Shown one piece after another: positions 10,901 to 22,969 of a stretch of 64,000 bases of DNA. The notes beneath the pieces are model-generated. The model worked only from the letters and a program-made list of their open reading frames with translations. It did not search any database and had not been told where the DNA came from. Each line of letters begins with the position of its first letter. Positions within the stretch are counted from its first letter, which is position 1. The translations under genes and the position numbers were made by a program. This stretch comes from Ceratopteris richardii (taxonomy: Eukaryota > Streptophyta > Polypodiopsida > Polypodiales > Pteridaceae). The stretch lies in NCBI GenBank assembly GCA_020310875.1, contig CM035444.1, positions 112,521,795 to 112,585,794 of the forward strand. The letters run 5' to 3'.

Positions 10901-12185
10901 ACTTAATTCCAAGAAAATAATGCCTAAATATTTTTTTCTACATATACCATGTCTAATCCTTTCCTTTCTGTAGTTGTGTGATTTTTCTCTCTTGTGTTCA
11001 ATTGTCTACTAGCATAAGCGATGGGAGGATCAATGTTTCCTCCACCCATGGGTTGTTCTAGCACACATCCAATAGAAAAGTTGGAAGCATCCATATGAAC
11101 ATGGAGTGGCTTAGTCCAATCTAGTGTTGTCAAGATTGGTGCTTAACACAATCATCATTTAAGCTCATTAAAAGAGTTTTCGCACTCTTCATTCCAGTCA
11201 AAGTTAGTCAATAGGCTGTATAGAGGCTTTGAAATTATCACATACATGTGAACAAAACATCTACAATATCCACAATGTCCCATAAAAGCTTGTACTTCTT
11301 TAACCATCTTTGGTCTAGGTAGTTCTTCAATGGCTCTAACCTTATCTCCATCCATTGAAATCCCATTCATTGACACTATGTGTCCTAGAAGTTTTCCTTG
11401 CTTGATCATGAAAACACACTTTTCTGGGGTCAAGCAAAACCTTCATATTCTTTATATTTGTCAAAGATCTATTTTGATTTAGGGATATGAATTTGTTTGA
11501 TGTTAGAATGAGCACCCAAGTCATCAACATAGACCTCTAAGTTCTTCAACAAGAATTTCTTAAGCATGTGACACATCCGCCTTTGGAATGTAGTAGGAGA
11601 ATTGGTGAGCCCGAATGGCATCATGTTAAATGCAAAGATACCCCACATTGTGGCAAAAGCCATCTTACATTAGTCTTCAAGGGTGATGGGCACTTGATTG
11701 TAGATTGAGAATCCATCAAGAAAGATATATACTTCCTTGCCTGTTACACATTCTAAGAGATGCTTAGGGATAGGGAGAGGATAACTATCTTTTATAGTGT
11801 CTATGTTAAATTTTTTCAAGTTAATGCAAACATTAAATTTCCCATTCTGTTTTGGCACAAACACAATGGGGAATACCCATTCGGTATACTCAATTTCATA
11901 GATAAATCTTGCTTTTATCAAGTGATCAATTTCCTCTTTGATTTTGGATGTGTGATTATCATTATAGGTCTAAGGTTTATGCTTGGTAGGCTTGCCTTCC
12001 AAAGATGCCAGGATTCTATGAGAACAGATATCTGGGTCCACTCCTTTCAAATCTTTATAACTCCAAGAAAATATGTCCCGATACTCTCTCAACAGATCTA
12101 TCAACTCACGTTCTTCCTCTTCATTTAAGTCATATCCTATGTATGTACATCTATCTTGACCATCTTCTATGGTTACTACAATTTT
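7960..12185 (-). pseudogene. Ty3/gypsy pol pseudogene (element II family)
   Basis: It is colinear with element II pol from just before reverse transcriptase (KIVVTIED, at 12185) to the C-terminal WVPK-repeat region (about 7990). Reading right to left: RT with the YVDD box near 11540, RNase H (DAS near 11095, MDHK near 10890), a first zinc module (about 10420-10620, decayed), a second zinc module (9954-10187), the integrase core (about 9400-9930), the GPY-like segment YGPMIINRIS near 9150, and the second retropepsin-like domain (8484-8786, catalytic D replaced, reading LIVSRESN). Stops and frameshifts occur throughout. The RNase H here keeps the Asp that element II has lost. The right end coincides exactly with the copia LTR at 12186, so copia B1 was inserted into this element (flanking ATTTT at 12181-12185). 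Confidence 0.85.
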
Positions 12186-12417
12186 TGTTGATATATTTTG
12201 GTAGTGATGTGTGTGAACACACTAGGACCATCAAGGCACTTTTTTCCCTCTTTAGAAGGTTTTTGTCCCTTGGCTTGTATATATGCCTATAACCTTAATG
12301 GGTCACTTATCTTTGTACATTTACTTTGGTAATACATTCAGTATTGTGTGTTGGGCTTCAAGATTCTTCTTCTTCCTTGTGTTGTTCATGTGCTTCCACA
12401 GACCTCAAACTCCAACA
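12186..12417 (+). repeat. 5' LTR of copia B1
   Basis: A 232-bp LTR, TGTTGATAT...CTCCAACA, clearly homologous to the 224-bp LTR at 49476-49699. A TATATATG box lies about midway. It is followed after one base by an initiator-Met primer site. Confidence 0.9.
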
Positions 12418-12419
12418 AT

Positions 12420-12431
12420 TGGTATCAGAGC
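12420..12431 (+). other. Primer-binding site, initiator tRNA-Met
   Basis: TGGTATCAGAGC, the standard plant copia primer site, lies two bases after the LTR. Confidence 0.95.
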
Positions 12432-12771
12432 AGGTCGTCGCTTCATCTAGGGCATCATCGACACCCCTTTGGTCACAGTCTCAGAATCACATGAAAACTG
12501 GTGAGCATTCTCAAGGTGATTAGGAGTTCAAAATTACTTCGCTTTGTGGTGTTGAGTTCGCGATCCGAGCTTGTTTTGGCCTCCAAACATGCACTATCCT
12601 AGTGCCTATGCAGGAAAATATGTCCTTTTGTGCTAGACATATATACAAGTTTTGCTTCGCTGGTACAAGTGCCTCAAAGTCTGCTATAGATTTATTAGAG
12701 GTTGAGAGGGTAGTTTTGTTCAACTTTTCAAGATACAATCATTTCTTTGCACTAGGGTATTTTAGTTAGTG

Positions 12772-15580
12772 GCCATTGCTGAAAGCAATGATGTATATTG
12801 TATGTTGGTCGTTGAGGACAAATTTGATGGTGCTAATTACCCACTATGGGCATATATGATGTGTCATATATTGCTTGCAAAAGGACTGTAAAATATTATG
12901 CAGGGTGTTGAAAAATGACCTACTATATGTGCAAATATAGTTATTGAAGGTGATGTAGATAGCATTGAACATGACGATCTTCAAATTTCTATTCGTGTTG
13001 CGGTTCTTGCTACACCTATTATAGAGAGGATGGCATAGATGCTTAAGCACATGCATTGATAGCTTTGTTTGTCAAATGTGCCATTATCCCTCACATTCGT
13101 TCTTGCAAAACAGCAAAGGATGCTTGTGATACACTTACCACTTTGTACTAGGTAAGAAATGAGGCTCATGTTTCCCAAAAACAATTGGAGAGTGAGCATA
13201 TGAATGAAGGAGATGCTATGGACAATGTTTTGATAGAGATCAAAGATTTGAAGGAATAGTTGATTTTTGCTAATGAAGTCTTACCAGATAGCTCACTTGT
13301 GTAGACTATTCTTAATGGTCTTCTGGTTTCATATCAGAGTTTTGCTTCTACTCTTCGATTGATGATGAAAGGCAATCCGAATGCCTTAACATTAGAGAAG
13401 TTAGTCTCTGTTTTGCTGCAAGAAGATCAGTCTAGGCAGAACAGGTCGATCATGCCTGTTGTAGATCAAGCTTTCTTAGCTAGTCAGAAGGACAAGGGAA
13501 AATGGAGTTCATCTACTAGCAAGCATAAATATGCTAATTTTGCTTAGCCAAAAAAGGAAGACAAAGACGAGAAGAAAAAAGAAAAGTAGAAATTGTTTTG
13601 TAAATACTGTAAAGGAAATGATTGTCATAAAGAGTTGTCCAAAACTAGCTACAAAAGAGGCTAAGAGAAAAGAGGCCAAAATGGTTGTTGTAGAGGCCCC
13701 TACACCTAAAATATAGTCTTCTAATCTTGTGCAAAATGTAGAATGGGAATTTACTATTGTTTGCAATAATGACCCATCTTCTCGTGAACATTGCATGTCT
13801 ATAGTAGACTCAGATGTTTCCCAGTACTTTGATAGTGGGGCAACCAAACATATTACATGTAATGGAGATTCTTCAGTTCACTTGAGCCTACCCCTACAGG
13901 GAATATTGTCACATGCACCAACAACTCCTCTTATCCTATCATGGGAGTCCATAAGATCATTCCAAATACCAATGATGGTAGTTCTTTCACATTGTCAGAT
14001 GCCTTGTTTGTGCTAGGGATCAAGAAAAATGTTATTGATTTCATCATTAGCGAAGATCGGCTTGGTTGTGAAATTTTTTGATGACATATGTGCACTTCAT
14101 GATCTATCAAATGTCGATCTTATTATTGCTTCTAGCATTTTATGTCATGGATTGCATAAGCTCATAGATTATGTAAAATTTGTGAATAATTCAGCATGTG
14201 AAGTTCAAGATTCTCAGGCCATCTCAAATGCAAAGCTTTGGCATGCACGCTCTGGTCGCGTGAATTATGCTAGTTTGCTATTCCTACAAAAATATGAAAG
14301 GGTGTCCTCTATGCCCAAACTTGAGGCACCTTGTAAACATGTTTGTGAAGGTTGTACTTTGGGCAAAATCCATTGTTGCTCCTTCCCAAAAGATGGTTCA
14401 ATTTGAGCTACTAAAAAATTGTAGCTTGTTCACAATGATGTATGTGGCCGTATGCAGACACCCTCTTTTGGGAACTACATTTACTTTATGACTTTTATTG
14501 ATTATTTTTTTAGGCATGCATGGGTGTATCCACTAAAAGAAAAGTCCAAATGTTTATGTGCTTAAAATAGTTTTTACTTTTGACCAAAATTTATCAGTAT
14601 GTAAAATGGGCACCCTCCATTCTGATCAAACGGGGGAATACATGTATTTCGATTTTAATGCATTTCTGGTTGAATGTGGGATAAAACATCAATGTACAAT
14701 GCCGCATACACCTCAATAGAATGGACTTGTTCAAAGAAAGAATAGGTATCTCATGGAGATGGTGAGGTCTATGGTCAATAGTCAAGCTTTACTGCATAGC
14801 TTCTGGCTTGAGATTGTTATGTGCGCAGCATATGTACTTAACAGGTGTCCCACCAAAGCACTGCAATCTATCACTCCATATGAGGCTTAGCATGGTCCCA
14901 AGCCGTCTATCGCTCATTTGCATGTTTTTGGTTGTCTGGCATATGCATTAGTGCCAATGCAAGAAATTTGATGATAAAGCGTATTCTTGTTGGGTACATT
15001 TTTGAAAGCAAAGGCTATTGTCTCTATCATCTACATACTAAATTTATTTAAGGAAGATTCACGAATTTTGGAAATGATTCAAGTCCCATTGATAATAATT
15101 ACTATGATAACTTCTTAGCTTTGAGCCTAGCCTTTTTTACTCCACTTTTTACTCCTCTCATCTTTATGATGAGAATGAGTGTGTTTCATTTGATGAAGCA
15201 CAAAATTCAAAAAATTGGATGGCATCTATGCAATCAGAATGTGATGCTATTATGAAGAATGGTACCTGGTCTTTATGTGATTTTCCTCTTGGCAAGAAGG
15301 CTATTGGCACTAAGTGAGTATACAAGCTAAAGAATAAGCCTGATGGAATAGTTGACAGGTATAATGCTAGGCTTGTTGCAAAAGCTTATGCTCAAGACAA
15401 AGGCATTGCTTTTGATGAACTCTGTTCTCCCACATGCCGAATGGCTACTATTCATAGCATATGTGCACTCGCAACTCATCGTGGTTGGTTGTACATCAGT
15501 TGGACATTAAAACTACATTTTTGAATGGTGACTTACATGAAGAAGTATATGTTTTTTAGCCACGTGCTTATTTACCTTCC
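12772..15580 (+). pseudogene. Ty1/copia B1 gag-pol pseudogene
   Basis: Homologous throughout to the better-preserved B2 copy at 50055. The gag start codon is ATT (12775) where B2 has ATG. Gag (12.77-13.72 kb) has several stops. Then come protease (YFDSGATKHIT near 13830), GAG-pre-integrase (KLWHARSGRVNYASLL near 14235), integrase (decayed, about 14.4-14.9 kb) and the N-terminal half of RT (about 15180-15560, with FDEAQNSKNWMA and, across a shift, FLNGDLHEEVYV). It breaks off at about 15580, inside RT, with no RNase H, PPT or 3' LTR. Numerous stops and frameshifts show it is old. Confidence 0.85.
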
Positions 15581-15596
15581 TTGTGGCTTAGATTCA

Positions 15597-15974
15597 TCAG
15601 AAGCAATGAGTCTTCATGTTGTTGATCTTCATATAATTTTTGTAGTCTCTTCTGTTATGGCCTCTATTTATTGTTGAAGTTGTGTCCACCTGTGCCTCTT
15701 CCACTTCTTTTTTGGGCCTTCCCATTGAACCAATAGTTCTGAGTGGTGTGGTTTGTTTTATCATAGATGGCACATGGTTGGAAATTTTGATTTTTGTGTT
15801 TTTCATGCTTTGGTCCTTTCTTCTTCCCTTTCCACTTGCTCTTGCATCCATCCATCTTTCCCAACAATCATCAATACAAGTATTAAGTGCTTGTATATGA
15901 TTGGTTGTGATGAGATTAATGAATGTGCAAGAAGCACAATGAATAGAATGACATCCATAGATATTCACTTTCAC
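15597..15974 (-). pseudogene. Copia gag fragment with degenerate zinc knuckle
   Basis: On the minus strand, one frame reads KWKGKKKGPKHEKHKN and then CAIYDKTNHTTQNYW, a decayed CX2CX4HX4C knuckle (second and last Cys lost) of the copia Gag type, with a basic region before it. The neighbouring frame continues upstream (QALNTCIDDCWERWMDAR), so a frameshift separates the two parts. It abuts the broken end of copia B1 in opposite orientation. The parent element is not otherwise visible. Confidence 0.4.
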
Positions 15975-18523
15975 TGAAAGGTGGATACTATGTGAAGAGT
16001 TGATTTTTCCACGAGATAATTTGGATGGTTAATTGGTTTGCATTGATCTAGATGTTCATTATATGCATGGATATGTCTCCATGTCATAATACATCCAAGA
16101 AAATTAATGAGTATGTCTAATCATAAGGATTAACATGTCTCGTCATTTTTTATAGATTGAAAAATAATTGAGTAAATAGTTGGTGAGGTAGCATCCTCAT
16201 AGAGATTTGGATACTTCTCTTTGAGGGAATGCCCAAATTTATTGAAATTTTAAGAGCACGTAGATCCTAAAATTTTCTTGAAGCTGACCAATTTTCAAGT
16301 AATTTGGAGACTTTTAGATAGGTCAAATGACCTCTTCACTAAAAGTGCTGCTAATAGAGGTAGAGGCCTAAAAAAAGGGACATAGGCCTGTTACAAAGGG
16401 AATTACTCTTCATTGGTAGATCCAAATTTGATGATTTTTGATCAAAATGATAGATTCATAGGTGCACTTTCTGCATACCAAGTTTCATGATTTTTAGAGA
16501 TCATTTGATAGGTCAAATAATCTCTGCACATCAAAGTGTAGCCTCTGGAATTTATGAAATGATCAGAGACCATGTCACCTAGAGGTGATTGATTCTCTTA
16601 GATCCTTTACTCAAATTGAATGATTTTTATTTATAATATTAGCTAAGCATCTTCATATGATGTCTACAATTTCAACATGAAATGCTTCACCATTTAGGAG
16701 ATACAAAGCAAAGAGTAAAAGTTAGCCTCTACAAAGTTTTAAAATATTGCAGGTATAGAGGCTTAGTATTTTGTTCATTGTGGAAGATTCAAAGGTCAAA
16801 ATACTATGAAACTTATATTAATAAAATTAGATAGTAGCAGCTATATGTGATTAAAATTTGGAAGAAGTTGGATATTAACTGGTAGGTCAAATGACCTATT
16901 CTTCTGAGACCAATCTATGGCGAGGATATTCCAAAGAGTAGTATATGTGTCTGATGAGCATATCATATTTTCATATTGGAAACTCTAATTTCAAAACTTT
17001 TTGTTGGAGAAGCTACTCCAGTATAGGCCTTATGCTATACTCAAGATGAAAGGATTTTAGAATTTATCTTCATAGTTAGAAGATACTATAAAGGTGTAGC
17101 AACATTGTTTCTAGGCTCACCTAAGCACAGGTGTAGCAGAGATAGAATTATACTTTTGAATAAGTATTTGATTGCATTTTGAATTGAAATCTTGTGAGAC
17201 CAAACTAGATAAGTTGGTCTAGGTTTGGGCACAAAGAAAATAGAATTTAGAGTTTTTTTTGATTAGTCTAAGGGCTTCAAGAAGATGACCTTGTGCATTT
17301 TCAGAGTTGGTCGTCAAGTGTTTGACCCTTCCAATAAAATTGTTATAAAACTCTGCGAAAATATCCAAATCAAGTGATTTTTGTGCCTAATGAAAGCTTG
17401 CGCAAAGTTATATAAGGCTAGAAAATTTAATATATTTTACATGAGTAAAAGTTAGTTAAAATTAAGATTTAATCTGTTGTTGTTGGAAATTGTTTATGCA
17501 GGAGACATTGTTGAAAGGAAAAGACTTTTCACAGGTTTTTTATGCTATTTTTTGAGATGGTGTGATCACCATGGGCTAGCTGTGCCCTAGATACTTGTTT
17601 ATTGATCATTGTTTTTTGGTGACCACTCTCAGTAGGACAGAGGAGACTCTGTTGAAAGTTTCAAGAATATATATAGTGCCATGAGAGCATGGAACTGGAG
17701 AAGTTTGTTAGTTGTTCTCATTTCATATAATTGGATTCATACAAGTTGTATAAATTCCAATTTCTTGTGATTTAATCTTTGACTCAAGTCGCATGAGTTG
17801 ATATTTGATGCAAGCTACATCCTTCACAACTCTAGTTGAGTTGATTTATCATATAGTTTCTCATTTCTGAACTCAAGATGAGTTGATGTTAAAGCTAGTT
17901 ATGAGTGATACAGTCATAGGAATGACTCTCTTCTTTCCATTGAGGGAAGGAAACACTTCAGGAACACTTCATGATTTCATTATTATTATTTATGGTTGTG
18001 AGTAATCACGGATTTATTCTTATCATTTTTGAGAGAAGTTTTCGACTTTAATCTCATACATGCATCTACGTGGGGTATAAAGTTTGGTGGTATGGGACAT
18101 TAAACTTTGTATTCTACCTAGGTGTAGGATAGAGGGTATGGGAGAGAAGTCTCTGAGATTTTATATTTTTATGATTTGGAGTTCATTTATATGATCTTCT
18201 GGTATCATCTTATTAGTAAACAACAGAGGGGCAGTTGAGACAATCACTCTGTATATGATCGCAAACAAGGCAAGTCCGTAGGCAAGTGGCCTAGAAGCGA
18301 AAAGGAAAGGTTTGCAAATAAAAACTATGAATAGGCAATTGCATTATGAAGAAATGCATAGAGTACATACTACTTTATTTGATATGCCTGAGGATAGGCC
18401 ATGGTTCATACATAGTGTGTATGAGGTGAGCTAGATGCTTAGCCTAGTGGGCTATGAGTGTGCACACATCTACTTACCATATCTTTAGCGTATTTGGTGG
18501 ACTCATATTATAGTCCTCATTAT
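15975..18523. other. Non-coding, retroelement-like sequence
   Basis: No convincing coding region. It is AT-rich, with the phrase AGGTCAAATGACC or a close variant recurring near 16320, 16510 and 16885. Its texture resembles the long LTRs of the copia D/E/G family elsewhere in the window. I cannot define LTR ends or a duplication here. Confidence 0.5.
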
Positions 18524-18528
18524 ATCTG

Positions 18529-19236
18529 TGTTGGGCTGTAGTGTATGCACACATCCACAATGGTGCATAGGAACCCTCCCTAGACCATGAGAAATAAACT
18601 TTTTGTATATATTTGAGTGTCACATATGAACACTCTCCTAGAGCACTTTTTAATATTCTCTTATACCATAGCGCTCTCTAGGATAGTCCCACGTAAAAAA
18701 CCCACGCATGCCCTTCTTTGGGATTTGGTTGTTACAAATTTGATCTTAGAATATCCTAGAAGATATGGTAGTTAGAAAGAGAATCACCTTTTTGACTTTT
18801 CAAAAGAGCACATGGGGGATAGAGCTTAGCTTATAAATAGAAGCTCATTGTTGTAAAGAGGGGAGCTTTTGGTCGACGTGCTCTCATGTTATATCATTTA
18901 TCAATGGAAGAGGCTCTCATTTACTCCAAGACTTGTTACATTTACATGTATTATGTCTTTGTGAGTGTGTGAGAGTGGTGTGTGTGTGTGCCTATGCATG
19001 TCTCTCCTTTGTGTGAGTAGGATAATTGTATTTGCTTGTATTTTCCTCATGGACTAGGATCATTGACTCCCTACTCTCCTTGTTTTCAAGCATGTGGCAT
19101 AGCATGGGGCTGATGCCAATGGCTTGAACATGTGGGAGGTAGGGGTGGATGAGAGGAGAGTCACTCTTGAGCTTTCCTTCTTGCTTCCATGCAAGGTGGT
19201 GAGGGTTTTTGGTCCTTCCTTGCTACAATTTCAACA
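18529..19236 (+). repeat. Solo LTR with 5-bp target duplication
   Basis: A 708-bp sequence beginning TGTTGGGCTG and ending TTTCAACA (TGTTG/CAACA inverted ends). It is flanked by ATCTG at 18524-18528 and ATCTG at 19237-19241. A TATA box, TTATAAATAG, lies at 18831-18840, with a TG-rich tract downstream. No primer site or internal region adjoins it, so it fits a solo LTR left by LTR-LTR recombination. Orientation is taken from the TATA box. It does not match the other LTRs in the window by eye. Confidence 0.8.
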
Positions 19237-19489
19237 ATCTGGGAGTGCCAGATTATTACAAAAGTTTACTTGAGACACCTCATTCCTAGTTAGGAATGAT
19301 TTGATCATAGTGATGATCAGATGGTGGTCATGGATAGAGCAAGTTTCATCCACTTGGAACATCTTACATATTATTGAGAAGGCGGTGGTAGTTCCACTAG
19401 TTGCTATACTTTCTTAGCATGTCTTCACTTGGCATGATGGACTTAGTTCAACAGAGTGGATTGGGATTTAATTTGTATGGGAAATATTT

Positions 19490-19730
19490 TGATCCATAGT
19501 TTGGATTATTTTATATGATAGATCGAGATGTGGATCCATGGTTTGGATATGAATGATAGAGATCTTAGTCCATAGTTTGGATGTGACAAATTGAGGTCTT
19601 GGTCCATAGTTTGGATCATTGACATATTGATATCTTGGTCCATAGTTGATAGATTGACATATTGATATCTTGGTCCATAGTCTGGACCGTTGATAGATTG
19701 TCATATTGGATTCATGGTTTGGATCATGCT
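19490..19730. repeat. Minisatellite, TCCATAGTTTGGAT units
   Basis: About six degenerate tandem copies of a roughly 35-50 bp unit containing TCCATAGTTTGGAT followed by a GACATATTGATATC-like segment. The unit GACATATTGATATCTTGG is repeated almost unchanged near 19620 and 19660. A minus-strand frame through it simply translates the repeat. Confidence 0.8.
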
Positions 19731-19739
19731 GAGACTTTC

Positions 19740-20345
19740 TTGAGTTTCATTTTCATTACAGTAGGTAAATCAAGTAGATTTACTCCAGCGTAGGGATAGT
19801 AAATCAAGCAGATTTACTTGAGCTTAGAGATAAAACACAACTTGGAAAAGGTTTCCATTTCTTTTTAGTATTCTTCCATAGAGAGTTGGACATAGTTAAA
19901 TTGTTTTGGATAAGCATATTATTTTTTCATTACTGTATTGGAGTAAGTGATTTTGCATGATTATAGCATATGACAAGCTATCGACAACTATTCCAAGGAG
20001 ACAAGGGCAAGCTGCGAAGGTCTCTACAAGTGACAAGCAGTCACACATTAGTGGTCAAGGTCTAGGCATAGGGAGTACAAGCATATTCCGAGTACTTATG
20101 CTGTGCACATCTAGACTCATTGGGCCTTAGAGGGATTCCTATAGTGTGCCCAAGGCAAGGACTGCTCTTGATTGGTGGAAATGCTAGATAGGAAGCATAG
20201 AGACTAGTTGTCTGCTTTTTGGCATCTAGTATTTCACACACCTAGCACACTCTACTCTTATTATTTGGAATCACATATTGTGATTCCTAGGTTTATAGCT
20301 CCTTCTATATCATTGAGGAAAATGATCTTTAGAAGGGGGAGAGAA
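19740..20345 (+). other. Non-coding segment ending in a PPT-like tract
   Basis: No coding region was recognised. The last 15 bases (20331-20345) read AGAAGGGGGAGAGAA, a textbook polypurine tract immediately before the TGTTATATT start of the next LTR. A PPT normally lies before a 3' LTR, so this segment may be the 3' end of an internal region of another copy. Confidence 0.45.
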
Positions 20346-21463
20346 TGTTATATTCCAGAGATGTACATGCTTGGAGGAACAAGAAGTTCCTTGCTCGGGG
20401 GATAGCCAAGGCCAAAAGGCAGAGAGTTCATACGAGGTACCTACTCATGATGGCCAGATGAGTAGAGGAACCTTAGAGAGAACTCTAGATGTTGACTAGG
20501 CAAGGGCTATAAATAGGCTGGGAGGTGAGTCCCAGGCATTGTTGGAAACAATGTCCCATGGTCCAAAACTTGAAGATATAGCTCTATAAGTTATTCTCTA
20601 GAAGCTCCATCTTCAAGTCTTAGAGGGCGCTAAGCGCGTATAGTCTGTTCTTTACGATGTGTAATCATGAAAAAGCATGTGGGCAGCCTGGATAGTTCAT
20701 TGTGCTCCCAATCAGGCGACCAGGATTCAAATCTCGGTAGGTGCAATGCATTCATGAAGATACTTTTTAAATAAAGCAAATATGGAAATCGACATGCGTA
20801 GCTTTTCATGGACAGCAATGCCGTTCTCGCGATAAATTTTTCAAGAAATCTTTTCGTTAAGCGATCAATTTGATCATAGGTTTATTTTGCTTTTGGTTAT
20901 GCTTTTCAAAGACTTCCTAAAACTATATAATAAGAGCCCATGCTCATTAGTCAATCACTCACTCAAGGATCAAGTAGAACTCACTCAAGCTCTCAAGGAG
21001 ATCAAGGAGGAAGAGTCTCACACTCTTGAGGAGGTGGAGATTTGGTGAAGGAGAGGCTACTCTCTTGGAGCAAGAAGTCTTCTACAAGGTGGTGGTAACG
21101 ATCTTTTGTGAGTTAACCTTGTGGTTGATTTACAATTTTGTTACACTATTTTGGGAGAATAAGGTTAGCTTCGTTGCTTTGTTTTTTTCACACACACTTA
21201 TATTATTTCGACATAATCTAAATTTTGTATCATCATCTTCTTGGATATTCTTCCATTAGTGAGTGCACCAATTTATACGGTTGAGTAGTACTCCCATGTT
21301 GCAATTTGGACATCTATTTTTAGTGAGTAAGCATCCAGCTTACGTTACCTATCCTTGTCTCAAGATCTTTCTTTCTCTATCTCACTTCTCATCTTGTCAA
21401 TTAAGTTGGTGTATGCTCAAAAGGTTTTAGTTTGGAATGATCCTGGGGCCCCAAATTCCAACA
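20346..21463 (+). repeat. LTR of copia C
   Basis: 1,118 bp, TGTTATATTCC...AATTCCAACA with TGTT/AACA ends, followed by an initiator-Met primer site. A TATA-like TATATAATAAG lies near 20925. It serves as the 5' LTR of the gag-pol that starts at 21504. No second copy is present in the window, because copia C is cut off before its 3' LTR. A tRNA-like insertion appears to lie inside it. Confidence 0.8.
20640..20760 (+). repeat. tRNA-like Pol III promoter, possible SINE head
   Basis: An A-box-like GGGCAGCCTGGATAG at 20681-20695 and a B-box-like GGATTCAAATC at about 20723-20733 are about 42 bases apart, the spacing found in tRNA genes. The T-arm region reads CCAGGATTCAAATCTCGG. The acceptor ends do not pair well, so a tRNA-derived SINE or tRNA relic inside the LTR is more likely than a functional tRNA. 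The 3' end and target duplication are not clear. Confidence 0.35.
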
Positions 21464-21465
21464 CT

Positions 21466-21477
21466 TGGTATCAGAGC
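21466..21477 (+). other. Primer-binding site, initiator tRNA-Met
   Basis: TGGTATCAGAGC, three bases after the end of the copia C LTR. Confidence 0.95.
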
Positions 21478-21503
21478 AAAATTGACATACACACTTAGTT
21501 AAG

Positions 21504-22969
21504 ATGAGTGAGATTAGAATTGATATTGAAGCTAAGTTGGATGGATCTTCTAATTATCCCATGTGGAGTTTCATGATGATGAATAGTTTAGTGACAAAGG
21601 ATTTATGGAGTATCATCAATGGATCCTTAACAAGACCAAGACGAGAAGTTGAAGAAGGGGATACAACAACTTCAAGAGGTGCTAGAATCACAAGTGCATA
21701 ACCAACTGAAGAAGAGGTAACCACTTCTATATCCAGGGTCACTGTTAGGCCTTTACCTAAAGTTCATCCTACGGAAGATCATGCAAGATGGGATGCTAGA
21801 GATGCTTTAGCACTTTCATTCATAGCAATGAGTGTCAAAAAGCATATTTTACCACAGATCAGATCTTGTAGAAGTTCTAGAAAAGCTTGGTTAAAGCTTG
21901 AGAATCTTTTTCAGAGCAGAAATCTTATTAGGAAAGCTCACTTGAGGAGACAACTAGAAAATACAAGGATGAAGGCTGGTGAGTCAATTCAAACCCACAT
22001 TATGAGACTTGTTGACTTGAGAGATCAACTTCTAAATGTAGGAGTTGAGATATCAGATGAAGAAATGGTAAATACACGGATTAATTCACTTCCTATTTCA
22101 TATCGATCTTTCATAACCACTCTTACCCTTACCACAAGAGATAGAGAGGTTACATTTGAAGAGTTAGAGTTCTTGTTGCTTCAAGATGAAGATCAGTTGA
22201 AAGGAATGGAAGAGAATGAAGAAGCACTTTCATCTTCATCAAAGGGTAAAAAGAAGAAGAAGGATAGGAAGGAAAAACAATCCATGAAGGAAAGTAGGTC
22301 CCTTTCACCTTCTACTTCAGATTTTGTATCTACGACATCTAAAGAGAATTCTTCTAAGAAGAAGGAAGTAATATGTTTTTACTGCAAGAAACCTGGACAT
22401 ATTAAGTCAGCATGTTAGAAAAGGATTGTAGCAGAAAAGAAGAAGGCATCAGGTAATGTTGTAGAAGATGATAAAAAAGGGAAATCTCAAGGTGATTCTT
22501 ATGCTTGTATCACCATTGAGGGAGTAGCTTTTGATCAGGCAGCTTTACAAGTTCTTTCAGCAAGTCCTTGGATATTTGACTCAGGTGCTACAAAGCATAT
22601 GAAAAGTTGCAAAGATGTGTTTTCTTCTCTTTCCTATTCTTCAGGTAGAAGAGTTACCATTGCAGATGGAAATGATTTGGATGTTGTGGGAATAGGTACA
22701 GTAACCCTAAAGTCAAGAGATGGTGGTAATTTTAAGATTTCATATGTCCTTTATGTACCTGAAATGAAGAAGAATCTGCTATCTATATCTCCATTTTTAA
22801 GTGATGGTTTTAAAGTTGTATTTGAGAAAGATCTTTGTAAGATCTTATCACATAAAGACAACAAGTGTCTTTTACAAGGTGAGCATAGAGGAGGGATCTT
22901 TGTTTTGTCAAAAATGAGTCAGGCATATGTAGTCAAATCTTCATCACCGATGGAAGATATGAAGCTATG
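21504..22969 (+). pseudogene. Ty1/copia C gag and protease (5' half)
   Basis: Starts at ATG 21504 (KLDGSSNYPMWSFMM, the usual copia Gag opening). The Gag core runs to about 22200, followed by a Lys/Ser-rich linker and a CX2CX4HX4C zinc knuckle (C-F-Y-C-K-K-P-G-H-I-K-S-A-C at about 22375-22415). The protease signature IFDSGATKH is near 22575, then the start of the GAG-pre-integrase domain. In-frame TAG codons at about 21699 and 22416 disable it, and the frame is otherwise intact. It is interrupted at 22969 in the codons for L-W-H by gypsy element II and resumes in the same frame at 40050. Confidence 0.9.
22965..22969. other. Target-site duplication of element II, left
   Basis: CTATG, repeated at 40050-40054. 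The pair lies within the copia C codons for leucine and tryptophan. Confidence 0.95.

Noticed and set aside
20675..20750. A functional tRNA gene
   Set aside because: A- and B-box-like motifs are present, but the acceptor and T stems pair poorly; kept only as a tRNA-like or SINE candidate.
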